Counted from the stretch's first letter, positions 47,302 to 57,442 are shown. The stretch is 64,000 nucleotides of DNA from Caballeronia sp. M1242 (GCF_017220215.1 NZ_CP071130.1:620001-684000); one strand, 5' to 3'. Notes: generated by a model from the letters alone, not told the origin. Translations and numbers: made by a program.

Positions 47302-47775
47302 ATGGCAGAACTCGACAAGGAAGAGGTCGTCGCCGTATTGAACCGGATTCTCGAATCCGAGCTCGCCGGCGTGGTGCGTTACACGCACTATTCGTTTCTC
47401 GTCTTCGGGTTCGGGCGCATACCGATCGTTTCATGGCTGCGCGCGCAGGCGGATGAATCGTTGACGCACGCGCATCAGGCGGGCGAATGGATCACCACGC
47501 TCGGCGCGTATCCATCGCTCGAGATCGGTCCATTGCTGGACAATCACACGTTCGATATCGCGACCATTCTTCGCGAATCGCTGCAAGCAGAGAAAGTCGC
47601 GCTGGACCTTTATCGCGATCTTTTGAGGCTTGTGGAAGACCGCTCGGTCGCGCTCGAAGAATATGCGCGGCAGATGATTCAGACGGAAGAACTGCACGCA
47701 GGCGAAGTGGACAAGATGCTGCGCCGTCCTGGAGAAGTCGACACGTCCCCGGAAAGACGCACGGGGCATGTCTGA
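47302..47775 (+). CDS. Bacterioferritin-like ferritin-fold protein
   Basis: A 157-residue four-helix protein with di-iron ligands spaced as in bacterioferritin: LNRILESELAGVVRYTHY, ADESLTHAHQAGEWI, LQAEKVALDLYRDLL and IQTEELHAGEVDKML. It probably stores or oxidises iron. It converges on a peroxiredoxin gene with a GC hairpin between them, so the two may share a termination region. Confidence 0.85.
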   Translation: MAELDKEEVVAVLNRILESELAGVVRYTHYSFLVFGFGRIPIVSWLRAQADESLTHAHQAGEWITTLGAYPSLEIGPLLDNHTFDIATILRESLQAEKVALDLYRDLLRLVEDRSVALEEYARQMIQTEELHAGEVDKMLRRPGEVDTSPERRTGHV

Positions 47776-47778
47776 ACA

Positions 47779-47806
47779 TGCGCTGCGCGGGACACCGCAC
47801 AGCGCA
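47779..47806. terminator. Possible hairpin between convergent bfr-like and peroxiredoxin genes
   Basis: TGCGCTG (47779-47785) pairs with CAGCGCA (47800-47806). There is no clear T-run, so any terminator function is weakly supported. Confidence 0.35.
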
Positions 47807-47825
47807 TCGAACGTCCGGCAACCGC

Positions 47826-48482
47826 TTACTTCGGCTGCGCGACCGTACGCAGATAAGGCTTGAGCGTCTTGAAGCCTTCCGGATACTTTTTCTTGGCGTC
47901 TTCGTCGGAGACCGAGGTGGGGATGATGACGTCATCGCCCGGCTTCCAGTTCACCGGCGTGGCGACGGTGTGCTTCGCGTTCAGTTGCAGCGCATCCAGC
48001 AACCTGAGCACTTCGTCGAAATTGCGGCCGGCGCTCATCGGATACGTGAAGGTCGCTTTCATCTTCTTGTCCGGACCGATGATAAAGACGGCCCGAATAG
48101 TGGCGTTGTCGACGGCCGTGCGCGGACCGCCGCCGCTCGCATTCGGATGAATCATGTCGTAGAGCTTGGCGACAGTCAGGTCCGCATCGCCGATCATCGG
48201 GTAATTCACGGCCGTGCCTTGTGTTTCCTCGATGTCTTTCGCCCACTTGGCATGATTGTCGACCGGATCGATCGACAAACCGATGATCTTGGTGTTGCGC
48301 TTGTCGAACTCGGGTTTCAGCTTCGCCATATAGCCGAGCTCGGTGGTGCAGACGGGCGTGAAGTCCTTCGGATGCGAAAAGAGGATCGCCCATTTGTCGC
48401 CGATCCACTCGTGAAAGCGAATCGGGCCTTCGGTGGTTTCTGCGGTGAAATCGGGGGCTTCATCGCCAATGCGGATCGACAT
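47826..48482 (-). CDS. 1-Cys peroxiredoxin (Prx6 subfamily)
   Basis: A 218-residue thiol peroxidase. The active-site block FSHPKDFTPVCTTELGYMAKL holds the peroxidatic cysteine. The long C-terminal arm with PVNWKPGDDVIIPTSVSDEDAKKKYPEGF marks the Prx6/1-Cys class. It reduces hydrogen peroxide and organic peroxides in the cytoplasm. ATG 48482 fits the family N-terminus IRIGDEAPDFTAETTEG. Confidence 0.94.
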   Translation of the reverse strand: MSIRIGDEAPDFTAETTEGPIRFHEWIGDKWAILFSHPKDFTPVCTTELGYMAKLKPEFDKRNTKIIGLSIDPVDNHAKWAKDIEETQGTAVNYPMIGDADLTVAKLYDMIHPNASGGGPRTAVDNATIRAVFIIGPDKKMKATFTYPMSAGRNFDEVLRLLDALQLNAKHTVATPVNWKPGDDVIIPTSVSDEDAKKKYPEGFKTLKPYLRTVAQPK

Positions 48483-48800
48483 ATATGATCTCCACGTCAA
48501 GGAATAATCAGAGAGCGTTGCGCTTTCGTGCAACAGGTCTCCTTGGTTAAAGCGAAACCGACAGGCCGATTATAGTGCCGCTCTGTGAGAGAGCGGACCA
48601 CCGCCACGAATCACCCCGCTGCGCACGCGGTCTTCGGCACGCCGAATGCTGCAGCGACCGGGCGTTTCTGACCCATAAGACCGAGCATGCGCGGCTTCGT
48701 TCTCGTATTCCTCGGCGAAGTCTGCTATTACGAAGCTGCAACTTCAGGCCGGCGTCGATTCGTCGCCCTGCAACTGTCCTGCCAAGGACTGGAGGTGATC

Positions 48801-50318
48801 GTGGCCGTCATGCAGAGAAAGACCGTCGCTGCACTGCAAAAAGAAGCATCGGAAACTGAAGAGATTCTGCAGGAGCAAGGCGGCCACGCGTTGAAACGTT
48901 CGCTTACCGCGCTCGATGTGACCATGCTCGGCATCGGCTGCATCATCGGGGCAGGCATATTCGTGCTGACCGGACACGCCGCGGCTTCGAATGCAGGCCC
49001 GGCCATCGTCATATCGTTCGTGCTGGGCGCAATCGTGTGCGCGCTTGCCGGCCTTTGTTATGCGGAAATGGCCTCGACCGTTCCCGTCTCAGGGAGCGCT
49101 TACACGTACGCTTACGCAACGATGGGCGAGCTGATAGCATGGCTCATCGGCTGGGACTTGATACTGGAATATGCCGTCGGCGCAACGACGGTGGCGATCG
49201 GCTGGTCGGGCTATGTCGTGAGTTTCCTGCATTCACTGCATATTGATATTCCCGCGCAGCTTTCGCAAGCGCCCTTCGCCTATGACCCCGCCAAGGGATG
49301 GAGTCACGCGGGCGCAATCCTCAATGTGCCGGCCATGGTCATCGTGGGGCTCATCACCATCTTACTGGTCATAGGCATTCGCGAATCGGCGCGGGTCAAC
49401 AGCTTCATCGTCGTGATAAAAGTGCTTATCGTGCTTGCGTTCATCGCGGCAGGCATCGCGTATGTCGATACGAGTCATTGGGTCACCGCGAAGAATCCCA
49501 CGGGCGCGTTCATTCCACCCAATACCGGTGAATCGGGCGTGTACGGCATGAGCGGCGTTCTGCGAGGAGCGGCGGTCGTCTTCTTCGCGTACATCGGCTT
49601 TGATTCGGTGTCGTGCGTGGCGCAGGAGACGCGCAATCCACGTCGCGACATGCCGATCGGCCTGCTTGGCTCGCTCACCATCTGCACGATTCTGTATGTC
49701 CTCGTCTCGTACGTGCTGACGGGCATCGTGTCGTACGACAAGCTCAATGTGTCCGACCCAATCGCAGTCGGCGTGGATGCCATCGGCATGCGCTGGCTCT
49801 CGCCGATCGTGAAGCTGGGCGCGATCTTCGGCCTGACATCGGTCATTCTCGTTCTGCTGTTGAGCCAGCCGCGTATTTTCTATTCGATGGCGCGGGACGG
49901 CTTGCTGCCGCCCTTCGCCTCGAAGATTCATGCGCGCTTTCATACGCCGTACATCACGACGATCATTACCGGCCTGATCGTCATGGTTCTGGCAGGGCTG
50001 CTTCCGATCGGTCTCGTGGGCGAACTCGTCAGCATCGGCACGCTGTTCGCATTCGCCGTGGTCTGCGTCGGCGTGCTCGTCCTGCGTATCAAGCAGCCCG
50101 AGCTGAAGCGGGCCTTCAAAACGCCCGCCGTTTTCATCGTGGCACCGTTAGGGGCGATCTCGTCCGTCTTCCTTATGTCCGGCTTGCCTGCCGATACATG
50201 GATACGGCTCATCATATGGATGGCGATCGGCATCGTCATCTACTTCACATACGGCATACGTCATAGCCGCTTGCGCGTGGCAAAGCAAACGCCACCGGCT
50301 CAGACAGCAAGAAGCTAA
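48801..50318 (+). CDS. APC-family amino acid permease (cationic amino acid transporter type)
   Basis: A 505-residue permease with about 12 membrane helices: [23 protein letters not shown] at helix 1, [24 protein letters not shown], and [27 protein letters not shown] in helix 8. These match the YfnA/CAT group. GTG 48801 is preferred because GGAGG lies five bases upstream; ATG 48810 would be 14 bases away. The end overlaps the convergent CoA-transferase gene by 4 bases. Confidence 0.87.
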   Translation: MAVMQRKTVAALQKEASETEEILQEQGGHALKRSLTALDVTMLGIGCIIGAGIFVLTGHAAASNAGPAIVISFVLGAIVCALAGLCYAEMASTVPVSGSAYTYAYATMGELIAWLIGWDLILEYAVGATTVAIGWSGYVVSFLHSLHIDIPAQLSQAPFAYDPAKGWSHAGAILNVPAMVIVGLITILLVIGIRESARVNSFIVVIKVLIVLAFIAAGIAYVDTSHWVTAKNPTGAFIPPNTGESGVYGMSGVLRGAAVVFFAYIGFDSVSCVAQETRNPRRDMPIGLLGSLTICTILYVLVSYVLTGIVSYDKLNVSDPIAVGVDAIGMRWLSPIVKLGAIFGLTSVILVLLLSQPRIFYSMARDGLLPPFASKIHARFHTPYITTIITGLIVMVLAGLLPIGLVGELVSIGTLFAFAVVCVGVLVLRIKQPELKRAFKTPAVFIVAPLGAISSVFLMSGLPADTWIRLIIWMAIGIVIYFTYGIRHSRLRVAKQTPPAQTARS

Positions 50319-52345
50319 GGTTGACGGGGGCGCCGGGTGCCGTGTTCGCGCGCTTCCTGCGGGCTTTCGTAGATATACGGCGCGACGCCCCGGCGTTTCA
50401 GCGCATCGCCGAGTTTCATGCGCAGGAAGCTGCTCGTCGTGTAACGCGTCACGCCGCCATAGTACTGACTGACAAGCCGCGTGACCATCTCCGAGTAAGC
50501 GTCGAGCATGCTCGGGCGAATCGAGAAATTATCGTAGTTCACGATAGCGTGTGGCTTGACGTTCGCGCCCGCGAGTTGCTTCTCGACTTCAAGGCGAATG
50601 GCTTCGACGTCATGCAGGCTCGCCACCTCAAAGCCTTCGAAATTGATGAAGAAAAGGTTCTTGTCGGCGTCGTAGCTGAACCGCTCCGCGAGATCCAGGC
50701 CTAGCAGTATCTTGCGTAGACCCATCGGCTCGTCCGTGAAAATGCGGGGATCCATCAGGCTCGGAGCGGACTGAATCACGGGCCGGAAGTCCATCTGAGC
50801 CACGATATCGCGCTCAACATCGATGCCGGGCGCCACTTCCTTCAGCGCCAATCCCTCGCTCGTCAGTTCGAACACACAGCGTTCGGTAATGTAAATCACC
50901 GTCTGACCGCGCTCCACGGCATAGGGGCCGCTAAACGTACGATGCTCGACGGCATCCACGAATTTGCGGCAACTTCCGTCACGGCGAATGACGAGCTTGC
51001 CGTCTTCGATCACGATATCGAGCTTGCCCGCGTTAAACGTTCCGACGAAAACCACCTTCTTGGCCGACTGACTAATGTTGATGAATCCGCCCGCGCCGGC
51101 GAGCTTCGGTCCGAACTTGCTGACATTGAGATTGCCTTCGCGGTCTGCTTGCGCAAGTCCGAGGAAGGCGATATCCAGCCCGCCGCCATCGTAGAAGTCG
51201 AACTGGTACGGCTGGTCGATGATCGCCTGCGTATTCGTCGCCGCGCCGAAATTCAGGCCGCCAGCCGGGATGCCGCCTATCACACCCGGTTCGGTCGTCA
51301 TCGTGAAGAGGTCGATCACCTGCTCTTCGTTGGCGACGCTCGCAATGCCTTCCGGCATGCCAATGCCGAGATTCACCACGCTATTGGCCATCAGTTCGAA
51401 CGCGGCGCGACGCGCGATCACCTTGCGTTCGTTGAGCGGCATGGGCGGCAGCGAACCCGCGGCGACTCGCAATTCGCTGGAAAACGCGGCGCTGTATTGC
51501 TCGCCGAACGTCTGCCAGTGATTCTCCGGGCGCGCGACAACGACGCAATCCACCATGACGCCCGGCACTTTCACTTGCCGCGCGTTGAGTGTGTTCGATT
51601 CGGCGAGCCGTTCCACTTGCGCAATGACGATGCCGCCGGAATTGCGCGCGGCCATTGCAATGGAAAGTGCTTCCAGCGTCAGCGCTTCCTTCTCCATCGT
51701 GATGTTGCCGTTCAGATCGGCCGTCGTTCCGCGCACGATGGCGACGTCAATGGGAAAGGCCTTGTAGTACAAATAGTCGGTGCCGTCTATCTGCATGAGA
51801 CGCACGATGTCATCGATCGTGCGGGCATTGAGTTTTCCTCCGCCATTGCGCGGATCGACGAATGTGCCGAGACCGACAGTCGATAGCTGCCCGGGACGAT
51901 GCGCCGCGATATCGCGAAAGAGCTGCGAAATCACGCCTTGCGGCAAGTTATACGCTTCGATGCGATTCTCGATGGCGAGCTTCTGCAAGCCGGGAACGAG
52001 TCCCCAGTGGCCGCCGATGACGCGCTTCACGAGCCCTTCATGCGCGAAGTGATTGAGGCCTTTCGCACGCCCATCGCCCTGGCCGGCAGCATAGACGATG
52101 GTGAGATCCGCGATCGGCTCGTCTGCTTCAGCGTCGCCTGCTGTCTTGCCTTCGAGAAAGCGCGCCTCGAGCGCCATCGCCACTTCTTCCGCGAAGCCGA
52201 CGCCCACGAAGCCGCTCGTTGCGATCGTGTCGCCCGACCGGATGAGGCGCACGGCCTCGCGCGCCGATACGATCTTGCCGCGCTCGACAAGCCGTGCCGA
52301 TGACGAAAAGGCGTGGTGACGAGGCGGGGCGCTGCTGTTATTCAT
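50315..52345 (-). CDS. Fused-subunit CoA-transferase (3-oxoacid/acetate type, YdiF-like)
   Basis: A 676-residue protein containing both halves of a family I CoA-transferase: the alpha-like part ([27 protein letters not shown]) and the beta-like part ([40 protein letters not shown]). The glutamate in TEPG is the CoA-linked catalytic residue. It is longer than YdiF by about 130 C-terminal residues. Likely activity: moving CoA between short acyl groups. GGAG precedes the ATG. Confidence 0.87.
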   Translation of the reverse strand: MNNSSAPPRHHAFSSSARLVERGKIVSAREAVRLIRSGDTIATSGFVGVGFAEEVAMALEARFLEGKTAGDAEADEPIADLTIVYAAGQGDGRAKGLNHFAHEGLVKRVIGGHWGLVPGLQKLAIENRIEAYNLPQGVISQLFRDIAAHRPGQLSTVGLGTFVDPRNGGGKLNARTIDDIVRLMQIDGTDYLYYKAFPIDVAIVRGTTADLNGNITMEKEALTLEALSIAMAARNSGGIVIAQVERLAESNTLNARQVKVPGVMVDCVVVARPENHWQTFGEQYSAAFSSELRVAAGSLPPMPLNERKVIARRAAFELMANSVVNLGIGMPEGIASVANEEQVIDLFTMTTEPGVIGGIPAGGLNFGAATNTQAIIDQPYQFDFYDGGGLDIAFLGLAQADREGNLNVSKFGPKLAGAGGFINISQSAKKVVFVGTFNAGKLDIVIEDGKLVIRRDGSCRKFVDAVEHRTFSGPYAVERGQTVIYITERCVFELTSEGLALKEVAPGIDVERDIVAQMDFRPVIQSAPSLMDPRIFTDEPMGLRKILLGLDLAERFSYDADKNLFFINFEGFEVASLHDVEAIRLEVEKQLAGANVKPHAIVNYDNFSIRPSMLDAYSEMVTRLVSQYYGGVTRYTTSSFLRMKLGDALKRRGVAPYIYESPQEAREHGTRRPRQP

Positions 52346-52432
52346 GGCGTCTCCTTGTCCGTTTCGGGCAAGGTAACACCAAATGAGCGCAGCGCGAAAT
52401 GCGCGTCGTCCAGAAGTGCCGTGCTATGCGCT

Positions 52433-53152
52433 TTAGCGAGGCGCGCCGGCCTCGATCGCCTGTATGAATTGATGCAACACGGCGCCGGACGCATCGGTCA
52501 CGGCCCAGAACGTCATGCCGTCCTGATTCCAGCGGGCAAGCGCATAGCCGTCGTCCGAGCGCGTGACGACTGCCTTCGCGTCCTTTTGCGCCCCCGTCGA
52601 CGCTTTTTCGGGGAACACGTACACGTCGATCGGATGCTTCAGATAGCGATAAACGACCACCGCCACCGGGCGATGTCCGATGTAATCGAGCCGTCCGCCG
52701 ACCAGCGCATAGCCGGGTCCTGCCGGGTCGATGACAGGCGGCGCATAGTCGATGCGGCCGTTGAACCACGGCTTTACCGTATGTTTATCGCTGGATAAAA
52801 CGTCTATTGGACGATCCGACATGAGCGCCCGCACATGGCTCGATACGATCTCTTGCGCGATCGGCGATTCGGCCGGCATGCGGGCCGCGGTCTGAATCCA
52901 CAGCACGGCGCCCAGCACGACTGCCGATAGCGTCGCGCCTGCGAATGCCCCGCCGAAGAAGGGCCACGGCGCCGAAAAAGGCAGCCGCCATGTGTTGCGC
53001 GTGTTAGGCGTTGGCGATTGCCGGCGTGCTTCGCGAGCCGCTTCGTCCCGCACGCGCGCCAGCACTTGCGCTCGCAGGTGCGTCGGCGCGTGGTGATACA
53101 GCGAGCCATCGGTCAACCTCGTTTCGAGCGAGGCGGTTTCGTTATTGTCCAT
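52433..53152 (-). CDS. Putative transmembrane anti-sigma factor of ECF locus 2
   Basis: A 239-residue protein overlapping the ECF sigma gene by 11 bases. A short cytoplasmic N-terminus (ETRLTDGSLYHHAPTHLRAQVLARV) precedes one membrane helix at about residues 65-87. The periplasmic domain carries IDYAPPVIDPAGPGYALVGGRLDYIGHRPVAVVVYRY and WNQDGMTFWAVTDAS. This is the layout of anti-sigma proteins without a zinc motif seen beside such ECF factors. Confidence 0.83.
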   Translation of the reverse strand: MDNNETASLETRLTDGSLYHHAPTHLRAQVLARVRDEAAREARRQSPTPNTRNTWRLPFSAPWPFFGGAFAGATLSAVVLGAVLWIQTAARMPAESPIAQEIVSSHVRALMSDRPIDVLSSDKHTVKPWFNGRIDYAPPVIDPAGPGYALVGGRLDYIGHRPVAVVVYRYLKHPIDVYVFPEKASTGAQKDAKAVVTRSDDGYALARWNQDGMTFWAVTDASGAVLHQFIQAIEAGAPR

Positions 53153-53777
53153 TGCCCGATTCCTCGGAATGACCCGGTTCTGATTTGCGCACGAGCCGCA
53201 CGTTCGGTCTGTCGCCCTGAGCTGCGCGCACGGCTGCCGCCAGCATCTTCCGGCCGCGCGCGAGTCTCGACATCACGGTTCCTATCGGCACGCCCGTAAT
53301 GGCGGCCACTTCCTTATAACTCATGTCTTCCAACTCACGCAGCACCAGCACCTCCCGAAAGACCAGCGGCAGTGACTCCAGCGCGCGATGCACCAGTTGC
53401 ACCTCGTCCTTGCGCACCGCGAGCGTTTCCGGACTCACGCCGGCATCGTCAGACCATCCCGGCAATGCCTGGTCGCCCGCGATCTCCTCGTCATATGGCG
53501 TCGCGTCCGCCAACTGCACGCGACGACGCCACTCCGTGAACCACGTATTACGCACGATGGCGAGCAGCCATCCCCGCGCATTCGACTCATCGCCGTCTTC
53601 GAAACCCGAGAAGAAACGGAACGCGCGCAGATAGGCTTCCTGCACGACGTCATCGGCATCGCTCGGGCTGCCCGAGAGCCAGCGCGCAAGGTTATAGGCG
53701 GCATCGAGGTGCGGCATGACCGTCGCTTCGAAGCGCGCATGCGGGGACTCGTCTACCTTCGACCTGCTTGGCCACAT
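53142..53777 (-). CDS. ECF-family RNA polymerase sigma factor (locus 2)
   Basis: A 211-residue sigma factor. Region 2: LDAAYNLARWLSGSPSDADDVVQEAYLRAFRFF...ARGWLLAIVRNTWFTEWRRR; region 4: LPLVFREVLVLRELEDMSYKEVAAITGVPIGTVMSRLARGRKML. A Ser/Asp-rich linker separates them. The gene is divergent from the metallophosphoesterase gene and its own upstream region carries GGAATAA, suggesting autoregulation. Confidence 0.92.
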   Translation of the reverse strand: MWPSRSKVDESPHARFEATVMPHLDAAYNLARWLSGSPSDADDVVQEAYLRAFRFFSGFEDGDESNARGWLLAIVRNTWFTEWRRRVQLADATPYDEEIAGDQALPGWSDDAGVSPETLAVRKDEVQLVHRALESLPLVFREVLVLRELEDMSYKEVAAITGVPIGTVMSRLARGRKMLAAAVRAAQGDRPNVRLVRKSEPGHSEESGNGQ

Positions 53778-53835
53778 TGCGCGGATCTCCCAAAGCCACC
53801 GGATTCGAATCTATTGATTGCGCCCACACTCGCTG

Positions 53836-53862
53836 TTACCGCTTGTCTCGCCGATTTATTCC
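53836..53862 (-). promoter_or_regulatory. Candidate ECF promoter for sigma operon 2
   Basis: On the minus strand GGAATAA (53862-53856), 16 bases, GTAA (53839-53836), about 60 bases before the sigma ATG. The -10 deviates from GTT. Confidence 0.5.
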
Positions 53863-53898
53863 TTCGTATTTCAACCGAGGGCTAAATAATTTCTATCG

Positions 53899-53925
53899 GG
53901 AATATCGGAGGTGCTGCGCCGGTTC
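53899..53925 (+). promoter_or_regulatory. Candidate ECF promoter for metallophosphoesterase-cupredoxin operon
   Basis: GGAATAT (53899-53905), exactly 16 bases, GTTC (53922-53925), 38 bases before the GTG at 53964. Same pattern as the catalase promoter of locus 1. Confidence 0.65.
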
Positions 53926-53963
53926 GATGGACGCTGGATACGTCACTTCAACAAGGAGCCGCC

Positions 53964-54944
53964 GTGCAAACCGAACTGAATTCCTTATCTTGTCCGTCCG
54001 AACTCGACGATCACGGCAAACGCCGGCGCACCGCTCTCTCGTGCATGGCGTGGGCCGGTGCGGGCGTGCTCTGGACGATCAGCGGCGGCGTGCCGCGCTC
54101 GCAACTGATTTCGTCGGCTTATGCGGCCGAAACGACTCGCTCTTTCAGTTTCGTGCAAATCAGCGATAGTCATATCGGATTCAACAAAGATCCGAATACG
54201 GAGCCGACAGGCACGCTTCAGGAAGCCATCAGTCATGTCCGCGGCATGCCGCAGCGTCCCGCATTCATGATTCACACAGGCGATATCACGCACCTGTCGA
54301 AGCCCGCTCAATTCGACACGGCCACGCAGATCATCAACGATGCCGGCATGCCGGTGCATTACGTGCCCGGCGAGCACGACGTGCTCGTCGAAAACGGCGA
54401 TCCGTTTTTTGCGGGCTTCGCGGACCAGTATGGCAAGGGCGGCGCGCGTCACTGGTACAGCTTCGATGAGGGCGGTGTGCATTTCATCGGCCTGACGAAT
54501 GTCCTCGACCTGAAGGGCGGCGGCCTCGGATTTCTCGGCGACGCGCAACTCGCGTGGCTCAAACAGGACCTGCAGGCAAGAAGCAGCAGCACGCCGATTG
54601 TCGTCTTCGCGCATATTCCGCTTTGGGCGCTCTACCCTCAATGGGGCTGGGGCACCGACGACAGCGCGCAGGCGCTCGCGCTTCTCAAGCGCTTCGGTTC
54701 CGTGACAGTGTTGAACGGACACGTTCATCAGGTCGCGCAAAAAGTAGAAGGCGACATGCGATTCTATTCCGCGATGTCGACTGCGTTTCCTCAGCCTGCG
54801 CCCGGTTCGGCAGCCGGCCCCGGACCCATGAAAGTCGGCGCAGAACAGTTGCGGTCCATGCTGGGCCTGCGAGCCGTCACGCACATACCGGGACGCGAAC
54901 AGTTGGCCATCGTCGATACGTCACTCGAAGGAGCACGCGCATGA
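53964..54944 (+). CDS. Exported metallophosphoesterase
   Basis: A 326-residue calcineurin-like phosphoesterase. All metal motifs are present: QISDSHIG, HTGDITH, GEHD, VFAHIPLW and NGHVHQ. The N-terminus KRRRTALSCMAWAGAGVLW is Tat-signal-like, so the folded enzyme probably reaches the periplasm. GTG 53964 is preceded by AAGGAG at the right distance. Its stop overlaps the cupredoxin start (ATGA). An ECF-type promoter precedes it. Substrate unknown. Confidence 0.87.
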   Translation: MQTELNSLSCPSELDDHGKRRRTALSCMAWAGAGVLWTISGGVPRSQLISSAYAAETTRSFSFVQISDSHIGFNKDPNTEPTGTLQEAISHVRGMPQRPAFMIHTGDITHLSKPAQFDTATQIINDAGMPVHYVPGEHDVLVENGDPFFAGFADQYGKGGARHWYSFDEGGVHFIGLTNVLDLKGGGLGFLGDAQLAWLKQDLQARSSSTPIVVFAHIPLWALYPQWGWGTDDSAQALALLKRFGSVTVLNGHVHQVAQKVEGDMRFYSAMSTAFPQPAPGSAAGPGPMKVGAEQLRSMLGLRAVTHIPGREQLAIVDTSLEGARA

Positions 54945-55312
54945 ATGCATCCTTCGCAGGACGATGCGTGCGTCAGCTAGCGGTCGCGATCATCGTCAAG
55001 GGACTCTTCGGCCTGATGCCCTCGGCTTGCGCCGAAGAGCCAGCGCAACAAGTCGCAGCGGCAGCGGCGCCGACCATCACCATCGACAACTTCGCGTTCA
55101 GCCAGCCGACGCTCACGGTCCCGGCGGGAACGAAGGTGACCTGGATCAATCGCGACGACATGTTGCATACCGTCGTGGATGAAACGAAGTCGTTCAAATC
55201 GGACCCGCTCGATAGCGGCGACACCTTCTCGCATGTGTTCGATCGGCCGGGCACGTACAAGTACTTCTGCTCGTTGCATCCGCATATGACGGGAACCATC
55301 GTCGTGCGGTGA
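54941..55312 (+). CDS. Periplasmic cupredoxin (plastocyanin/amicyanin-like)
   Basis: A 123-residue protein with a signal peptide ending near CAEEPAQQ and a single blue-copper domain: VTIDNF-like ITIDNFAFSQPTLTVPAGTKVTWINRDDMLHTV, then YKYFCSLHPHMTGTIVV. The ligands are His in MLHT, then Cys, His and Met in FCSLHPHM. It is an electron carrier. Coupled by ATGA overlap to the phosphoesterase gene, both probably under ECF sigma 2. Confidence 0.92.
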   Translation: MNASFAGRCVRQLAVAIIVKGLFGLMPSACAEEPAQQVAAAAAPTITIDNFAFSQPTLTVPAGTKVTWINRDDMLHTVVDETKSFKSDPLDSGDTFSHVFDRPGTYKYFCSLHPHMTGTIVVR

Positions 55313-55338
55313 TGCAATGATGGCAAAGGCGCGCGCTG

Positions 55339-56442
55339 TCAGCGTTGCGCCTTTGCTATCGCGTCCAGATTGCCTTCGCCGAAGCCATGATGCCCGCGTC
55401 TCTCGACGATCTCGAAGAACATGTCGCCGGGCCGGCGTTCGAGAAACGTTTGGAGAAAGAGTTGCGGCGTGCCGTCCGGAAGTATTTCCCCGTCGACGAG
55501 AATGCCGCGTGTACGCAGTTGCTCGATATCGAGGCCATGTCCTGGCAGACGCGTGTCGATCTCGTCGTAATAGCGCGGCGGGGGCGTGAGAAAGCGCACT
55601 CCGCGTGCGCGCAGCGCATCGACAGAAGCAAAGATATCCGACGACGCAAGCGCGATATGCTGCACGCCCTCGCCTTCATGGTCCGGCAGATACTGCTGCA
55701 TGAGGTCCGTGCGATACGTGCCCTCTTCATACACGGGAATGCGAATGGAACCGCACGGCGAAACCGTGACAGCGGAATCTTGCGACACGTGCCAGTCCGG
55801 ATGCACCTCGTGAATCTCTTCGAAATGCAGGACTTCCCGGTAGAAATCGAGCCACTCCTGAATGCGGCCCGCGCCGACGGTTTGCGTGAAGTGATCGACT
55901 TCGAGCAGGCCCGTACCGCCGAGTCCAGTCGGCTCATGGTCGAGCGGTCGAAAGTCGATGTCATAAATCGAGGCTTCGCCGCTGTTCTTGCCGGGCCAGT
56001 GATCGACGAAATAAATATGCGAATCGCCGATACCCTGAATAGCGGGAATGGCGAGTTCGTTAGGGCCGATCTTCTCGCCCTCGAAGTCCCACGCGCCGTA
56101 GTCCACCGCGCGTTCATGAGCGATTCGCGCGTTCATCACGCGAATGCCGATGGCCGCGATACCCACGCCATGCGTCTCTGCGAAACGCGTGGCGAAGGAA
56201 TCGGGCTCGGCGTTGAGCAGGAAATTCATGCTGGCCTGACGATAGAGCATCACTGCCTTGCTGACGTGCTGCGCCACCGGCACGAAGCCTAGCCGTTCGA
56301 ACAGCTCCGCAAGGCCTTGTGGATCCGGGCTCGAGAACTCCACGAATTCCAGCCCCGCAATGCCGAGCGGGTTGTTGCCGGCTTCGGAATCGGGGATCGC
56401 GCCGGCGGCCGTGGAAAGGTCAGCGGATTGCGGCTGGGTCAT
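55339..56442 (-). CDS. hppD: 4-Hydroxyphenylpyruvate dioxygenase
   Basis: A 367-residue Fe(II) dioxygenase that forms homogentisate in tyrosine breakdown. Two vicinal-oxygen-chelate halves are present: GLEFVEFSSPDPQGLAELFERLGF, then the iron ligands in EVDHFTQTVG, GEGVQHIAL and DMFFEIVERRGHHGFGEGN. ATG 56442 has GAGG eight bases upstream. No other tyrosine-pathway gene is nearby. Confidence 0.94.
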   Translation of the reverse strand: MTQPQSADLSTAAGAIPDSEAGNNPLGIAGLEFVEFSSPDPQGLAELFERLGFVPVAQHVSKAVMLYRQASMNFLLNAEPDSFATRFAETHGVGIAAIGIRVMNARIAHERAVDYGAWDFEGEKIGPNELAIPAIQGIGDSHIYFVDHWPGKNSGEASIYDIDFRPLDHEPTGLGGTGLLEVDHFTQTVGAGRIQEWLDFYREVLHFEEIHEVHPDWHVSQDSAVTVSPCGSIRIPVYEEGTYRTDLMQQYLPDHEGEGVQHIALASSDIFASVDALRARGVRFLTPPPRYYDEIDTRLPGHGLDIEQLRTRGILVDGEILPDGTPQLFLQTFLERRPGDMFFEIVERRGHHGFGEGNLDAIAKAQR

Positions 56443-56646
56443 CGACAATACCTCGAAAATGTACGAGTTGGTTCACGGACGTAAAAAGTACCATGACTGC
56501 CCCATCGTACGCCACAACGGACGCGGGCGGTCGTGCCAAGCGTAGCGGCAGCACGTCGCCCGTGTCAAAGCGAGGCATTGCTGGGCTCAGGCTGCAAGCC
56601 GCTGGGCATTCATCGAGGGACGGCGTGCCTGAGGCGGAAAGACGTT

Positions 56647-56835
56647 TCATGTGCCGTCGTCGTGACGAAAGAAAATGATGTCGATCAGCGCCCCGCCATG
56701 CCAGCCCTCGATGCGCACATAGCGCATGCCCGTGACGTGCGAGCGGCACAGTTGCGCGACGCGCGCGGGATGAGCGACCGTCGGCGCGAGCCATTTGTCG
56801 ACGGCGCTGTGCAGTGAGTTTGCCGAAGTTTGCAT
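56647..56835 (-). CDS. Small hypothetical protein (62 aa) behind the LRAT-domain gene
   Basis: A 62-residue protein: MQTSANSLHSAVDKWLAPTV, then a basic middle and a C-terminal RYVRIEGWHGGALIDIIFFRHDDGT. GGGAG lies six bases before the ATG at 56835. It starts 11 bases after the LRAT-domain stop, so both belong to one transcript. No signal peptide or double-glycine leader. Function unknown. Confidence 0.65.
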   Translation of the reverse strand: MQTSANSLHSAVDKWLAPTVAHPARVAQLCRSHVTGMRYVRIEGWHGGALIDIIFFRHDDGT

Positions 56836-56846
56836 GATGGTCTCCC

Positions 56847-57377
56847 TTAGATGGCCAGTGCGGCGCAATCCGTGGCGCAGGCAGGCAGTGAATTCGCGCG
56901 ACGGCGACGCTGCGCGGCGACATAGGCTCGAACGAGCCCTCTTACCGCGTGAATGGCGACGCGAGGATGAACGAGGCAGGCGCGCACTTGCGTGCTGCGC
57001 GCCTCGCCGAACAGGCACCACGAGACGAAGTGCTCGCAGTTGTTGGTCAGAAGGCGATAGCGGTTCTCGCCCAGACGGCTGCGCGCGCGACGCACCGCTT
57101 CGACGCCGACGAAGTACGCTGAAGCGTGTTGACGAACGACGACGCCGTAGCCGTCTGCGAACTGCGCGACACTCACTTCTTCGACGGGACCGCGATGCAA
57201 TGACTTGGCGAAGCCTGCATAGTGAATGACCTTGCCGTTGCCCGCATAGATGCCGTGGTGTTCGTAGCCGCAGCGGCGCGTGATCAGTTCGCTGCCGACC
57301 GGCGGTTCGTCATCGAACGCAAGCACGCGCGATACGGGCGCCTGATGGGTCCTGATCGACGTTGACGTGATTGACAT
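56847..57377 (-). CDS. LRAT/NlpC-P60-fold protein
   Basis: A 176-residue protein of the LRAT-like papain fold: GSELITRRCGYEHHGIYAGNGKVIHYAGF with His40/41 and His52, and NNCEHFVSWC with the catalytic Cys114. Bacterial members are thought to be acyltransferases or thiol hydrolases acting on lipids or peptides. ATG 57377 has GGAG six bases upstream; ATG 57389 is a weaker option. A sigma-54-type promoter lies about 65 bp upstream. No signal peptide is seen. Confidence 0.8.
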   Translation of the reverse strand: MSITSTSIRTHQAPVSRVLAFDDEPPVGSELITRRCGYEHHGIYAGNGKVIHYAGFAKSLHRGPVEEVSVAQFADGYGVVVRQHASAYFVGVEAVRRARSRLGENRYRLLTNNCEHFVSWCLFGEARSTQVRACLVHPRVAIHAVRGLVRAYVAAQRRRRANSLPACATDCAALAI

Positions 57378-57442
57378 GGCTCGCTCCATCTTTCGCAGGC
57401 TCGGCGCGATGTGTTCGTTTCGCGCCCGTTTGCCATGTCGTT

